NCBI GenBank assembly: GCA_902805475.1
Contig: CADCSX010000001.1
Span: 620,001 to 684,000 of the forward strand
From: Entonaema liquescens
Lineage: Eukaryota; Ascomycota; Sordariomycetes; Xylariales; Xylariaceae
Direction of reading: 5' to 3'
Length of the DNA stretch: 64,000 bases
The first letter of the stretch is position 1. Each line of letters begins with the position of its first letter. Made by a program: the position numbers and the translations under genes. This document shows positions 13,226-24,618 of this stretch, in pieces. The notes below the pieces were generated by a model. The model searched no databases. It saw only the letters and a program-made list of their open reading frames with translations, and was not told the origin of the DNA.

Positions 13226-14851
13226 GATTTATAGAAAATATTGATTATAAGATTTTACGTATGACTTATTATAATCTGAAATATACCTAGCATAGTGTTG
13301 AATATACCAAACAACCTCGTTAAGAGACAAACAGCCTCGGATTGAGCGAAACGACGCCAATTTGCTCTTTGGATCCTTCGCTCGAACCCACAACCACGCG
13401 AGAAAGTCTCTCCACCAGATGGTCGTATCAGACAGGGATAAAAGAGAAGTCTACCCCTTTTTTCTGCTAGCAACCACCACTCTGCCACTGAACTTCCAGA
13501 CTTCACGTAGTACTGAACCCACTATGTATGGCACCGCTTTACATGCCCAGCCACAAGGTAATTGCATGTACTGCATCCCGGTTGGGGTACCTTGCAGCGT
13601 CTAGCCTATTTTCACTCTGCAAGGCCTATTTCATACGTATCCGTACGTATCCAAACGTATCTTAGCCGTTGGAGGGTACCTGACGCTATCTCAATGGGTC
13701 AACCTTTCAATCGCTTATCCCCTGACGATTGCTATGCTCCTATTCGATCAGGAGATGGGAGACCCACAGTAAGTCCTGGGGTCCCTGGTCCGCTTCCCCT
13801 GTCGTATTCCCGTCCTTCTCATCGTAAGTGCCCTGAGAAGGTGCTCCAGGTCGTTCGCAAGAGTGTAACTCTCTTACACGTTCACTCTTTTGAGCAACCT
13901 CGCCGAAGCCCTTGCTCTCTCTCTCTCTCTCTCTCGCTCGCTCTTGCTCTTGCTGCTGCAGCTTGCCTCTCTTTCGGGAACCATCCCATCGTTGCGGTAT
14001 CCTCTCTCCTTGTTCTTCCTTCCCATCCTTCGCTCGATAGGATTCGCTCGTCAGCGTCTTAATCCACCAGCCTCTCTAATCGTCGCCTTCCATAATATTT
14101 CTGTAAACTGTAAAACCTCCCCTTTTACGCCTAGCCTGGCGCATGAATATTTCGATATTGCGGCACATCTAAAATACATCCCATCCTACTACGGAAGAGT
14201 GGGTTACACTTTTAGGCAAAGCAACTAATCAACTAATCAACTAAGACCTGCCGGAGGCGTATATTGATCCGCTAGGTTTTAGATACCTTGACAACCTGCG
14301 ACACCACTCCCGTCAGGAGAGAGATCGACCGTTTCCACACTTCTCCCGCTCTGTCTTTCCCCATTGACTACGGGACGGAAACATCTTCTTTTTTTCTTAG
14401 GGAACCACCAAACTTTGTTCTGCAGATCATATTGTCCTACGTGGACCGGCCTTTCTGCCATCGAGTCAGCTTTTGCTATACATCGCAAAGCCACAGCCAA
14501 CAACTCGATAGTGACAAGCTTCCTTTCAATATCGGCTTACTCTAGCAGTACCCTTAGTCAAGTAGAGTTTGGTCTTTCTTCATCAACAATTTTCTTACGA
14601 TCAAAAGATCATTATATCTGGTTTTAATAGCGTTTGCATATTTGTCTTACGGGCATCTTGCTACGCTTCCCTAACTAAAATACTATATCGACAGCCAATT
14701 CCAACATTATCCGACCCTCTTACACTCATTTAACAGATGATCATGACTTTTTGATAAGCGACGGTAATCTGGAGGCCACTGTATCTGGTCTTATTGTCGC
14801 TCATTTACTCGGAGTCACTGTATTGGGTTTGTTGGAGTTATATATCATACC
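13226..14851 (+). other. long pyrimidine-rich region upstream of kelch gene
   Basis: 1.6 kb without a supported gene. It becomes strongly C/T-rich toward the kelch gene and includes the CT repeat at 13915-13935. Several short ATG frames occur. It could hold a promoter plus a long 5' leader with upstream frames, possibly intron-containing; transcript data would settle this. Confidence 0.45.
13915..13935 (+). repeat. CT dinucleotide microsatellite
   Basis: About ten perfect CT units, followed by an interrupted CTCGCTCGCTCTTGCTCTTG stretch. Confidence 0.9.
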
Positions 14852-17092
14852 ATGTCACTCCCTGAACCGCTGTTGCCGTTAACGGGCGCCTGCAGCGTCA
14901 TATTCGATAATACTTTATACTCGTACTCGGCCGCCGGATTCGAGTCGTTAAAACTGGAGGATGGAGCGGAATGGAAAAAGTTAGCTAGTGGTCATTCCGT
15001 GGAAGGTGGTGTTTGTGTTGGGGCGACGCCGAAAGATTCCTCGAAGGCCGCGTTGTATGTTGTTGGTGGAAAGTCGAAATCGTCCGACTACCCGGGTCTT
15101 CAAAAGTTCACGTACAAGACGAAGAAATGGGAAACTATCGCTCCGGAGGTGAACGTGACGCAAAATCGCGTATACCACAGCGCGGCGTATATCCAGAGCA
15201 GCGATGCGATTTTAGTCTACTCGGGATCTACTGATGGAAAACCAGGGTTATCTCAGCAGACCTTCACGGTTGGAGCGTCTGAGCCGTATACCGTGTTGGC
15301 CTTTCAATCTACCATCTCTCCGCCAGGAATCGCGCCAATAATTCTTCCATGGTCGGATACACAAGCAGTTATGCTCGGTGGGAACCCGACCAACACGCGG
15401 GTGATGCTATTTGACCCAGTTGCCTCATGGATCGATCCGGGTATTACTTTGGCGGAACCGTTACCTAAGAATTCCACGCTGGTGAAGGCGGCTATCATGG
15501 ATGGTGACGACGGTAGCAAACACCTTTATACATTTGATATGAGTACATCGCCGAACACTGTCAACAGGACAATGTTGTTGAACGGCAATGGCCTCCCTAT
15601 AGCTGGCGCGACCCCGGTCGCAACGACTGTTTCGAACCGTGCTTTACAAGAGGACAATGATGTTGCTGTTGAGAAGCGAGCACTTACTGCGGACAACTGG
15701 CCAAAGTATAACTCAACTCTCGCGCCACAAAGCGTCCGTAATGACTACTCCATAGCAACCGATGCAAATGGTCTGGTGGTGATATCAGGCGGGAATGACG
15801 ATGAGGTTTTGTGCATGTTCAACGCGAAGCAGAACACCTGGAAAAACGCAACAGCTGTGTTTGGACAACAAAAAGGTTTCTTTATCGAGTCCACGCCTAA
15901 ATCATCGTCCTCGTCATCGGTATCTTCCTCGGCCACCGCCACATCCTCTGCTACTTCATCCGCGGCTCCTACTGCCGCTGCCACTACCGCCGCCAGTACT
16001 CCTACGCCTGCCCCTGCAACTGCAGCTGATACTGCACTCCCTCCGACAACTCTACTGGGAATAGTGCTTGGGACTATCTTCGGTTTCGCGATTATCTTAC
16101 TAGGCTTATTGTTCTGGATTAAGCATCTCCGGAAGCGTCAAGAACATCTTGATGCAGGACATGCACGAAGGGCCAGTGGAATACCGGACGAAAAGAGTGG
16201 CTTTGATGATGATGTCGCAAAGACTTCGGGTGGACACTTCAAGGGGCACGTTCCTCAGGACTCTGCGGGATCGTTCTCCTCGATGGCTATCTTGATGGGC
16301 AAGGTACAGAAGCCTGCTATGCAGCGCAAGGGGAGCAATGAGACAAAGCGCAGCTCTATGAACAGCATCTACAATAAGCAACTCAAGAGTACTATCGGTC
16401 GACCTCAACCTCAAACAACCCCGGAGCCGGATTTCCTCTCGAGGGACGAAAAGGGAATAGCCTTTGCCGCCGATTCGAACGAACCGAAGCCACGACCTCG
16501 ACCGGCGGCGGACAGCGGGGACGATACCATGAGGAGGAGTTCTGGCTGGAATCGATACTGGTCTGGTGGCAGCGCGATGTCTGTTCTCGGCCTCGGGGGT
16601 GGTAACTCGCAGCGTGGAAATGGCTCTGAACCTAGTTCTTTCTACTCTGATAAGAACCGTATGACTCAGGATTCGGCTACCGTACCAGCTCTATCTGTAC
16701 CAGCCCTACAAGTCCCGCAAGGACGAGCAGAACTGAATCAGGTTAACTCGAGCAGCCCAACGATTTCGCAGCACCACCTCCACATTGGAGAGGGAATGAC
16801 GGGCCAAATAGAACGACCCACATCTACCGCATCGTCTTCTGGTTATTCTAGCGGTATCCCGGCTAGCGTTCACGATACTTGGGATCCGACGACAATGAAA
16901 AAGGCTTGGGGCGACGTGAGAGCTCCGAGCAGTACTTACAGCCAGAGTATCTACCAGACGGCTCTTGGGCCTCCCGGCACGAGCAGACCCCCGACCGGCA
17001 TTTCTAACCAGCCACCATTAGCTGCGGCGTCTAACTCGAACGACTTGAGCTGGCTAAACTTGGGGGACAACAACAACCAGCCGTTTAAATAG
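14852..17092 (+). CDS. kelch-type single-pass membrane protein
   Basis: A 746-residue uninterrupted reading frame. Residues 1-350 look like degenerate kelch/beta-propeller blades, with recurring LYVVGG, AVMLGG and LVVISGG strands and NxTW-type ends. A Ser/Ala/Thr/Pro-rich linker (about 352-395) precedes one strong transmembrane segment (about 398-422, LLGIVLGTIFGFAIILLG) and a basic stop-transfer KHLRKR. The cytosolic tail is long, polar and low-complexity. There is no clear N-terminal signal peptide at this ATG. Such proteins occur across filamentous ascomycetes, where some database entries call them 'CLF1 splicing factor', which the sequence does not support. Function is unknown; a cell-surface or vacuolar propeller anchored by one helix is inferred. 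Confidence 0.8.
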   Translation: MSLPEPLLPLTGACSVIFDNTLYSYSAAGFESLKLEDGAEWKKLASGHSVEGGVCVGATPKDSSKAALYVVGGKSKSSDYPGLQKFTYKTKKWETIAPEVNVTQNRVYHSAAYIQSSDAILVYSGSTDGKPGLSQQTFTVGASEPYTVLAFQSTISPPGIAPIILPWSDTQAVMLGGNPTNTRVMLFDPVASWIDPGITLAEPLPKNSTLVKAAIMDGDDGSKHLYTFDMSTSPNTVNRTMLLNGNGLPIAGATPVATTVSNRALQEDNDVAVEKRALTADNWPKYNSTLAPQSVRNDYSIATDANGLVVISGGNDDEVLCMFNAKQNTWKNATAVFGQQKGFFIESTPKSSSSSSVSSSATATSSATSSAAPTAAATTAASTPTPAPATAADTALPPTTLLGIVLGTIFGFAIILLGLLFWIKHLRKRQEHLDAGHARRASGIPDEKSGFDDDVAKTSGGHFKGHVPQDSAGSFSSMAILMGKVQKPAMQRKGSNETKRSSMNSIYNKQLKSTIGRPQPQTTPEPDFLSRDEKGIAFAADSNEPKPRPRPAADSGDDTMRRSSGWNRYWSGGSAMSVLGLGGGNSQRGNGSEPSSFYSDKNRMTQDSATVPALSVPALQVPQGRAELNQVNSSSPTISQHHLHIGEGMTGQIERPTSTASSSGYSSGIPASVHDTWDPTTMKKAWGDVRAPSSTYSQSIYQTALGPPGTSRPPTGISNQPPLAAASNSNDLSWLNLGDNNNQPFK

Positions 17093-17757
17093 TCGTTGCG
17101 CATATTTCAAGACTGGTGTTCCCTTTCGATTGCCCGTCGCATTAATGATACTCTTACGAAACCGTTCATGACCTTCGCTTATACCCATTCTCATTTAAGG
17201 AGCAAAAGTTCTGGATTCGGACTCGGAGGTTAGGCCAGAGATATAGACGAGTCTTCACAACGCCCACGGGAGAAAAAAAGGGGTCAATCGGAAAAGCGCA
17301 CATTCGTTCAGACGTCATTCACCACAAGCTGCCTAGGCGCAGCTCAGCACACACCTATGGATATATCATCTTTTTAACCACCGCAACATAGTTGCAAACA
17401 CCACCCCTTCCGCATTTGAAAGGCGCAGCCGGCCGGCATTTTTAACCTTGAACATATAACATTCTATATTCGGCTTTCAATAATTATTGCATGCTGTACA
17501 TCGCTCTGGACGTTGGGCGTCCCATTAGAGATCGGCGGCGCCTCGATACTTTCTCGACACTCATCAGCAAAACTTCGTTTACACACTTTACGTTTCTTCT
17601 TTCCCGGCTGCCCCTTTTCATTGTCCGTTCTTTTGCATGATACCACTAGACCCCCGTCCTCAAGGCGATGGCGACTGGCTTTGCTCCGACGCTGCGTTCT
17701 GATCTAGCTTTTTTTGTTTGTCTGTTTTTATCGATCGAACTCGAGCTTGTGCTCGAG

Positions 17758-17840
17758 AACGAGGAGGTGTAAGAAGGAGAAGGAGGAAGAGTAGAGGAGA
17801 AGGAGAAGAGGGGAGAAGAAGGGAGAGAAGAGAAGAGATG
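17758..17840 (+). repeat. purine-rich GA tract
   Basis: Almost only G and A on the plus strand, with GGAGAAG-like units, directly after the CTCGAG inverted repeat. Confidence 0.8.
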
Positions 17841-18720
17841 TGACGTGATGGAGATGCGTCGTTGTTGTGCGATGTAATGAGAGGAGGTCCTTGTATCTAT
17901 CTGGGTCTAGGGCGTGTATCTAACTAACAGCTAATCTCTCTTACGCGATCTATTCTCCACGGGCTACTACTAAGCAAAGAAGCGAAGCCCGTGCTGTGTA
18001 TAGTATTCGAATAGCTGCGAGAGAATTAATTGTACAAATTCTGACCTTGATATTTATTACTTTTAATGCCAACTAGTAGACTCTGTTTCTGTAGATAAAC
18101 TATTCCAATGATTTTGCAGCCCCCAAGACTTGATCTAACAAAGTGACAAGTTGAAAATCACTTAAGCATCTGTAAGATCATTCCTTAGTAATCGTAGATC
18201 TGGTATTCATCCTGCGTATCTGTATCTGTATAGCATCATCGATCTACCGACATGTCCAATCTGCCCAGTAGGCATTGCACCCGATATCGACCACCTCAAT
18301 ACATACATACCTAACCTACACGTCAAGCGTAAACCGACAAATCAAATCCTCCCCTTCCAGCCCCAGGTCTTCCCGAAAACTTCCATCTCAATCCTAAGCC
18401 CGGGCACGAATACCGTGTCCCCCTCCCTTCGTCCCCCCGTCATCAAAAATAACAAAATAACCCAAATAAACTATAAAACCCCAAGCCCATAATTAGAAAC
18501 CTCACACAAGAAAGGAAAAGAAAAAGAGAGAAAAAAAAGGGTAGGCGAATAAGCCTTCGTCGTATGCGTGAAACACTAGACGCTCTTGGCTGGGTTATTT
18601 TCTGCAGCAAGCGTGCTACGCGGCACGGGGGAGGGAGAGAGGGGGAGAGGCGGGTTTCGAAATAAGCGTTAAGCCTAGCCGCCAAAGGAAGGAAAGAGAA
18701 TAAGAAAAAATACGGCGTAT

Positions 18721-18743
18721 GTAGGTAGGTAGGTAGGTAGGTA
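18721..18743 (+). repeat. GTAG tetranucleotide microsatellite
   Basis: Nearly six perfect GTAG units. Confidence 0.9.
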
Positions 18744-19079
18744 CTGCGAGATAATGCCGGCTGTGCCTCAGGGTAGATTAGATTTTGCGATTGCGCGAGA
18801 GAGGCGGTGCCATGACATGACGCGTAGGGCGAGGCAGACCTTGAGGGAGAAGGTCGTCGTCGTCGTATCACACACAACACGGGTTACATTAGGTAGACAT
18901 AAAATAGAGTAGCTTGTTTTACAAAAGAGAATGCCGTGGATTAATTGCACGGAGGTAACTATTGCGAGAAAACAGCAAAGCCACTTAGTCAAGGTTGGGT
19001 AGGTACTCATGAGCAAAGCCTAAACGCCAGCACTATCCATCTGCCTATCCAGCACAATTTTCGTCTGAAGCTCCTTTCA

Positions 19080-21328
19080 TTAGTAGATAGGTCTCGGTTC
19101 CTCCCATTTCTGATGTCGGGCGTGAGCCCCGTTATCTCCTGCCCCGATACTGGGCGAATCCACACCCGCATCCGGTCCAAATGACGTGCGTCCGCTCTTC
19201 CGGCGCCTGGCGCTATGGTCTCCGACTGTTGGGCCGATCCACTCCCATGCCCTGCCAACCTCGCCGCTTCGTCCCTCCCGCTGGCTGGTCCGGACGTTGC
19301 TGTTCTGCTCGACGACTGCCTTGACTCTCTGCCATATTTTCTCGCGACGCGAGAGGGAATGGACTGATCTCAGGACATCATCACGTAAGTTGGGGAGGAA
19401 GAGCCACGGGTCGTCGATATCTTCATCTCCTAGTTGCTTCTGGTTCGCCAGCCTCTCTAACACTATATCAACAAGAGCCGGTACCTGAGCAGCCGCTGCA
19501 CGGTTTGCCTTATACCGAGACTGCGCGTAAATTGCTGTCGCTATCAAGGCAATCACGAAGCTAATATGGAGTCGATATCTTGCCAGCCCGAGTCGGATCG
19601 ACCTGCGGACGGCGCAGCTGATTGAAATTCGAGCGAGAGAGGTGGACGAGAGGTAGGTGTTTGGAACACTTCCGGAATCGGATATTCTATGGTGGCCGGA
19701 GGGACGCTGGTTAGTTAATTGGTCAGAGACTTCGAACTTGTGATACTAACACCTCCCACGAGACATGTGAAGAGGATATAGAAAATGATGGCCAAGGGAT
19801 AGTTAACTTACTCCTTAACTTCAACCTCCACTTCTTCTCGGGCTCTGATCTCTCCAAGTGCAGATCCCCAGAGATCTTCGAATTCTTGATTATTCATCTT
19901 CTTGCTTCTCTTCCTATTAATTATCTCCTTCAGCTCCTGCTCTTCAATCGCCGGGGTCTCAAGCTTTCCACCTTCTTCGTCGACGGGCTCGCCGCATTCG
20001 TACTTGGCGGTTCGTTCGCGAAGCTCTTCGATCGCTTTATCAGCCACTGCCTGCACCCGTCGAACTTTGACACCATCGGGTTCGCAGGTTGGGGGAAGCG
20101 GGACAACACCACCCAGCGATAAGGGATGAGGTTTGAGGATGTAGTCCTGCTCGCACCGCACGGAATAGTCTGCGTAGCAATACGCATGAGGAGGGCATGG
20201 TTCGCACTCAGGCTCCAGCGTGTCTATGACAGACTGCGGAACGGTAATTTGTGGCGGTAGTACCGACTGAGCCCATTCAGGGGTTTCGATCTCGTTAGGA
20301 ATGGAGCTTCCGACTTGGCCGACGCCGCAGTAACCTACTGCGATCTTTTCCTGCCGATACCACCCAGCGTAGATACTCAAGAGCGTGACAAAGAATATAG
20401 ACAAGACTGTGCCACCTCCAGTTTTATTTGGCTTACGTTGGGATTCTCGAGCAGCTACGGCATAGTGCCCATTCACAGCTTCGTCTGAGATAAGATCAAG
20501 CTGCTCTTCTGGCGTAAACTCTTCTCCGGCCTCGACAACTGGCGTCTCTGGTGCCTTTAAGTAAGCTTTTTGAGGTAATGGAGGGTTGAACGTTATAGGC
20601 ACGTCAGGCGACTCTTCCTTAGGAGCAGCATGATTTTCCGTTCGCCTTCGCGCGCCCCTACTGACGCTCCGTGGTTTTTCAGGTCCGGCTGTTCTTCGAC
20701 GTACGCTCGGAGTGTTATCTGCAGCTGGTGGAGAACTACCGCTCTGGAACGGATTGTCACTGGTAAAAACATCCGAAGTACGTCGGAAAAGGCCTTCATT
20801 AGATTCCTCAGTCTTAATGCGGGGCGCCAGAACAGGTCGTCCAACTCTGCTGAGTGTTCTACCATGATCAGGCTCCGGTCCGGTATCCGTATCCGATGCC
20901 TGAGCCGGGCGACTTGTAGCTCTAGGCTTCCGCCTGGTAGGGCTTGGGTTCGGCGGTGGCATCGGCTGATCCTCTGGCTCTTCCGTCTTGATTCTGGCGG
21001 TGATAGGCGCTTTCCTAGGTGATCTTGACCGGCGTGTAGTACGCGGAGGTGGTGCAAGCTCTTCCTGTTCCTCAAAGGGATTGCTACTGCTTTGTGACTC
21101 TGCATCAACAATACCTTTGCTTGAGCGCTTTGCTCGTGCACGTGCGGCCAAGATTTTCTTCGACTGCGGTACAATCTGATCATTGAAGATTTCGATCAGT
21201 TGTGCCTTTTTTGCGCTCGACGTATATGGAACATTGTGGGCAACGAGTATCGATCGTAGGCGAGGGACCGTAAGAGTCTTCGCATCGAAGCCCGGTTGGA
21301 GATAATCGAGGCTCTCCGAGTCGGACAT
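19080..21328 (-). CDS. SRC1: inner nuclear membrane protein SRC1/HEH1 (MAN1 family)
   Basis: A LEM-like HeH/MSC protein of the inner nuclear membrane that tethers chromatin and telomeres and supports pore assembly. The start at 21328 (MSDSESLDYLQPGF) matches the family; an upstream in-frame ATG at 21439 would add a spurious hydrophobic leader. The HeH helix-extended-helix is at residues 1-50, followed by a long Ser/Arg/Pro-rich nucleoplasmic region. The first transmembrane helix (TVLSIFFVTLLSIYAGW) and a Cys-rich lumenal domain (CEPCPPHAYC) follow. Exon 2 opens with SDSGSVPNTYLSSTSLARIS, then a second helix (HISFVIALIATAIYA) and the C-terminal winged-helix-like MSC domain (DDVLRSVHSLSRREKIW, NSNVRTSQREGRSGEV). 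The intron at 19687-19811 has a perfect GTAAGT donor, branch TTAACTAAC and acceptor CATAG, phase 2. Total 707 residues. Confidence 0.88.
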
Positions 21329-22523
21329 TGTAGATAGGTTATAGGCAGTCCGAGTTCTAATATCAAATATTCTAAGCTGGAAAAAGCTCGAAAGAAGATA
21401 TAGAATGATTGAGAAAAAGGGTTCTCTGTGGTTTAGCACAGTTTAGCGCCCAAGGCTGAGATTGAGAGACACCCGCTAGGCACACCAGGATATTTTCTGT
21501 CTTGGTGACGTAGAATGAGATTGGTAGTTTGGACTCAAGGACACAGTATATCGGTACCGTTGAGAATTCAAACTCGGAACGTCGCAAAAGCTACTAAACC
21601 GCAACAAGCAGATCTAGAAATGGCTAACGAAATTATGAACACGCACAGTGATGAAAATATAGCGGGGGGAATGATTGTGTTGATAAAAGAGTTGAAGAAA
21701 GTGGAAATTCGGTTGCAGTGGCAACAAGAAAAGCTATCTGCATCTTTTAGTCGTAATCGTAATCTGCACTACTTAGTACTTACTATGTAAGCAGGCCATT
21801 GTGTTACATTCAAGGCCCATAATTTGCCTGAGGCAGGTACCCTCTAGGGCTTAAGAACTCCGATCTCCGTCTTATCCAATCATATTTATCCAATCATATA
21901 TCGTCCCCCTAAGGCCCTAAGGCTACATCACCTTTTCACTCAAGCCTTGCTAGGATGTAACTTGGTATCATTATAACGGGATTGGTCAAACGACGCTCGC
22001 TTTTATAGTGTTGACTACCCAATTTGAACCAAGCAAAGTAAACAAAGCACCATAATCGGAGTATTTCCATAGATATTAAATCTTGGGTAATCTGACGAGA
22101 GCTCATCCTGTAATGTTCTCATATATCATACATATATAGGTACATACGTGTTTACTGTCGTAGCATATACACATACCATTCGTGATATAGATACAAAGCT
22201 TTTGGCTCCCTCCAAACCGTTTCCCAACATAATTATCGTGGTACTCATGCTCTACTGTAACAGCAGCCCCCCTCCTTTAATATTATAGCGTGCCACTCCC
22301 TCTCAAATTTATATATATGACGGTACATTTTAGCTTCATTAGGTGATAAACTAACTAGGGATATTCATAATATATTCTTCCCGTAGGAGATGTCACTCAG
22401 CAGCTTGCCTTCTATCAGTATAGCAAGCCGATGTCGCAACGACAAAAGTAAACCAACATATGCTAACTTTTTAGTAATCAGAGACTCTGGCTTTGGCTCT
22501 CGGCCCTCGCCATTTGGCTATCG
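21329..22523. other. intergenic, no gene seen
   Basis: Upstream side of SRC1 and 3' side of NUC-1. A 91-residue open frame at 21515-21790 has no recognisable features. From 22100 the DNA is AT-leaning and probably holds the NUC-1 3' UTR. Confidence 0.5.
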
Positions 22524-24618
22524 TCAACTCGTCGTCTCTTTCTCCTCAAGCTTCTTCTCGGCTTCGTCTGCTCTCCTATTCGCTTCGGCTATCTCTTGTT
22601 GCAATTGTTTGATATATACGATAGCCAGCTCTACCGTGCTAGCCTTGCTATTCGGGGTGTTGGATTGCTTTCCGTCTTTCTTATCCCCGCTTCCAGCCTC
22701 GCCATCGCCTTCACTTAGTTCTTTGGCGACACTTTTCGGCAGTAAAGTCGCAATCTCTTGAAGTGCCGAGTTGATACGGTTTCGACGGCCTTGCTCTGCA
22801 ATTTTGTGCGAGGTCCGTTTCGAAGTTAGGTTTGTGGATAGTTCGCTCGGATACGAAACTCCTGGGACGGTATTCCCTTCTAATATGTTTTGATAATTCG
22901 ATTTAGATGCTAATAACCTTGATGCGGAATCTTCCGCAGACAGGCCAGGTGTCCCCGGGAGTAGAGGTTTGATATTCGGCGATATTTTGGGCCGTAGAGC
23001 CGGCGAAACAGAACTGATACTGGGTCTCTTTTTGGGTCCTCTTGGGGCTATCAGCGGAGTCTTTCTAGGATTAGGGGTGGTTGATTTAGGAGTAAGCTGA
23101 GGACTCTGCGTCGCCGATGCCGTCGCCGAGCGCGTTGGCTTGGGAAAGACCGGTGATGGAAGAGACTGAAACGTAGAAGTCTTCGCCGTCTCTACTTCAG
23201 TAGACGGTTCCGCCTGTTGTTGAGTGTCGATCAGAGGTAAGTCAGGTTTAGAAAAGTTAACCGATTCGGGAAGTTCGAAGCTTTCTATGTGTTCGGAACC
23301 GCCGTGCTCGGAATTATTCGAATCAGCCGACTTGCTCTTTGGTGATATTCTAAAAAGCGAAGCCGGAGTTGCTGGCGACGGCTTCCCACCAAGGTTGGTA
23401 GGCAACGCCAGGGGCGCCGTGTTCCCATTAGTTTGCGGCTGAATATACGGAGATTGCCTAGCAGACCGCGGTGGAGGAAGTGGCGGAGGCGGCATCTCAA
23501 GAGCTTCTGGAGACACCGAGGCATTCTCGGATTCTTCCGTTGACAATGCAGAAACAGACTTGGGTTGCGGGGGTGTTCCGAGCCTTCGGCCGCAGATTCG
23601 GCTAATTCACCGAGAACCTGGGCGTTGATTATGGGAGTCGAACCTGTCTTCCGCCTCTGAGGTTTTGTGATCGGGGATTGTCGGACATTCGACTTCCTCG
23701 CCTTACTGGCATTTGTCTTGCGCACCTTCTTCGATAAGTTCGTTGTGCTACCTTGGGCTGGAGACGGCTCAATTTCCATCTCGATAGGGGAATTCGTTGT
23801 GTGACCCGAATGCCTATTGTCAAACGTCGACGTAGACTCATTCTGCGCGTGTAGCGCGGGAGAGGTTAACGGACTAAAGTAGGGTCCTGACTGAGAAAAT
23901 CCGGGGTCAACTGGAAAGTGAGGCTCAAGAGGTGTCACCGCAGGTGATACGAGCGGAGTGAAGGCCATCTGCTGAACGGTCAGCCAACGATATATAAGGC
24001 TGGGGAAAAGTGACATGCATCTTGTGGCTCCTTTAGATGTTGATGATACGCATCGAACATGCCGGAAGAGTGCGCTTGGTCTTGCGAGGCAAAAAATTGA
24101 TTTGCAGCCTGTATCTCAAGGCTCTGTGGTGTCGGCGGTACCATGTTCCTCTGCTGCTGGGCATAGAAAGCAGCCTGCTGTTCTCGAAACTGCCTCTGTT
24201 GCTCCTCTAACTGTCTTCTTTGCTGCTGCAGCCTTTGCTGCTGTAGAAATTGTATCTGCGCATCTATCTCGGAGATAGCATCAGAGGACGTGTGGTGCGG
24301 AGGCATCATTTGGGTTGGGATTCCCGAGTGGCTCGGAGCAGACGTCATCGGAGATATCTGACTCTGTGGTCCCATATCATTTCTCGCGATGATCGTTGGT
24401 ACATTCGAATTACTCATCGGGGTATCAATGGAATCGCCATGCGACTGATGCATCATGGAGGCGCCATTGACACCGTTGAAGTCGTGGAAATCAAATTGTA
24501 AACCATCTCCCAGATTAGACATGCCTCCCATCTCCAGAAATTGTTGGAAGTCATCTTCACCACCCGAGGACATGGGCTGGTCTTGTCCATTCCAACCGCT
24601 CGGGTCCATCATGGCCAT
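22524..24618 (-). CDS. NUC-1: bHLH phosphate regulator NUC-1/PHO4
   Basis: A basic helix-loop-helix transcription factor that activates phosphatase and phosphate-permease genes under phosphate starvation. The C-terminal bHLH reads KRTSHKIAEQGRRNRINSAL, loop, then KASTVELAIVYIKQLQQEI with a short coiled coil. The N-terminus is acidic and Gln-rich with a coiled coil (LQQQRLQQQRRQLEEQQRQF). Exon 1 is 24019-24618 from MAMMDPSGWNG. The best join to exon 2 (from 23968) is a 50-bp GC-AG intron (donor GCATGT, branch GCTGAC, acceptor CAGCAG), phase 0, giving KEPQD-MAFTPLVSPAVTP. A GT-AG alternative of equal length (donor GTATCA, acceptor CCCCAG) is less natural. Within exon 2 the frame breaks at the C5 run 23569-23573 (minus strand); one extra C restores ...PPQPKSVSALSTEE and 681 residues in all. 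A second possible start lies two codons downstream. Confidence 0.88.

Larger units (their letters stand above)
17093..19079. other. intergenic, low-complexity tracts
   Basis: No supported gene in 2 kb between converging genes. It holds a 6-bp inverted repeat CTCGAG-CTTGTG-CTCGAG at 17740-17757, a purine (GGAGAAGGA) tract from about 17758 to 17840, a GTAG repeat at 18721-18743 and A/G-rich stretches near 18505-18545. An open frame over 18443-18880 on the minus strand is low-complexity and not believed. Confidence 0.55.

Noticed and set aside
13370..13500. Possible tRNA or tRNA-derived SINE on the minus strand (TGGCAGAGTGG box and GGTTCGAGC box)
   Set aside because: Boxes are about 90 bp apart, the second is imperfect, and no cloverleaf or acceptor stem forms.
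14852..17092. Name 'pre-mRNA splicing factor CLF1' for the kelch protein
   Set aside because: The protein has no HAT repeats and carries a transmembrane helix; the name is a propagated annotation.
18443..18880. 145-residue open frame on the minus strand
   Set aside because: Low-complexity translation of purine/pyrimidine tracts; no domain or homology-like pattern.
21329..21439. Upstream start for SRC1 at 21439
   Set aside because: It adds a hydrophobic leader before the conserved HeH start MSDSESLDYLQPGF, which should be N-terminal and nucleoplasmic.
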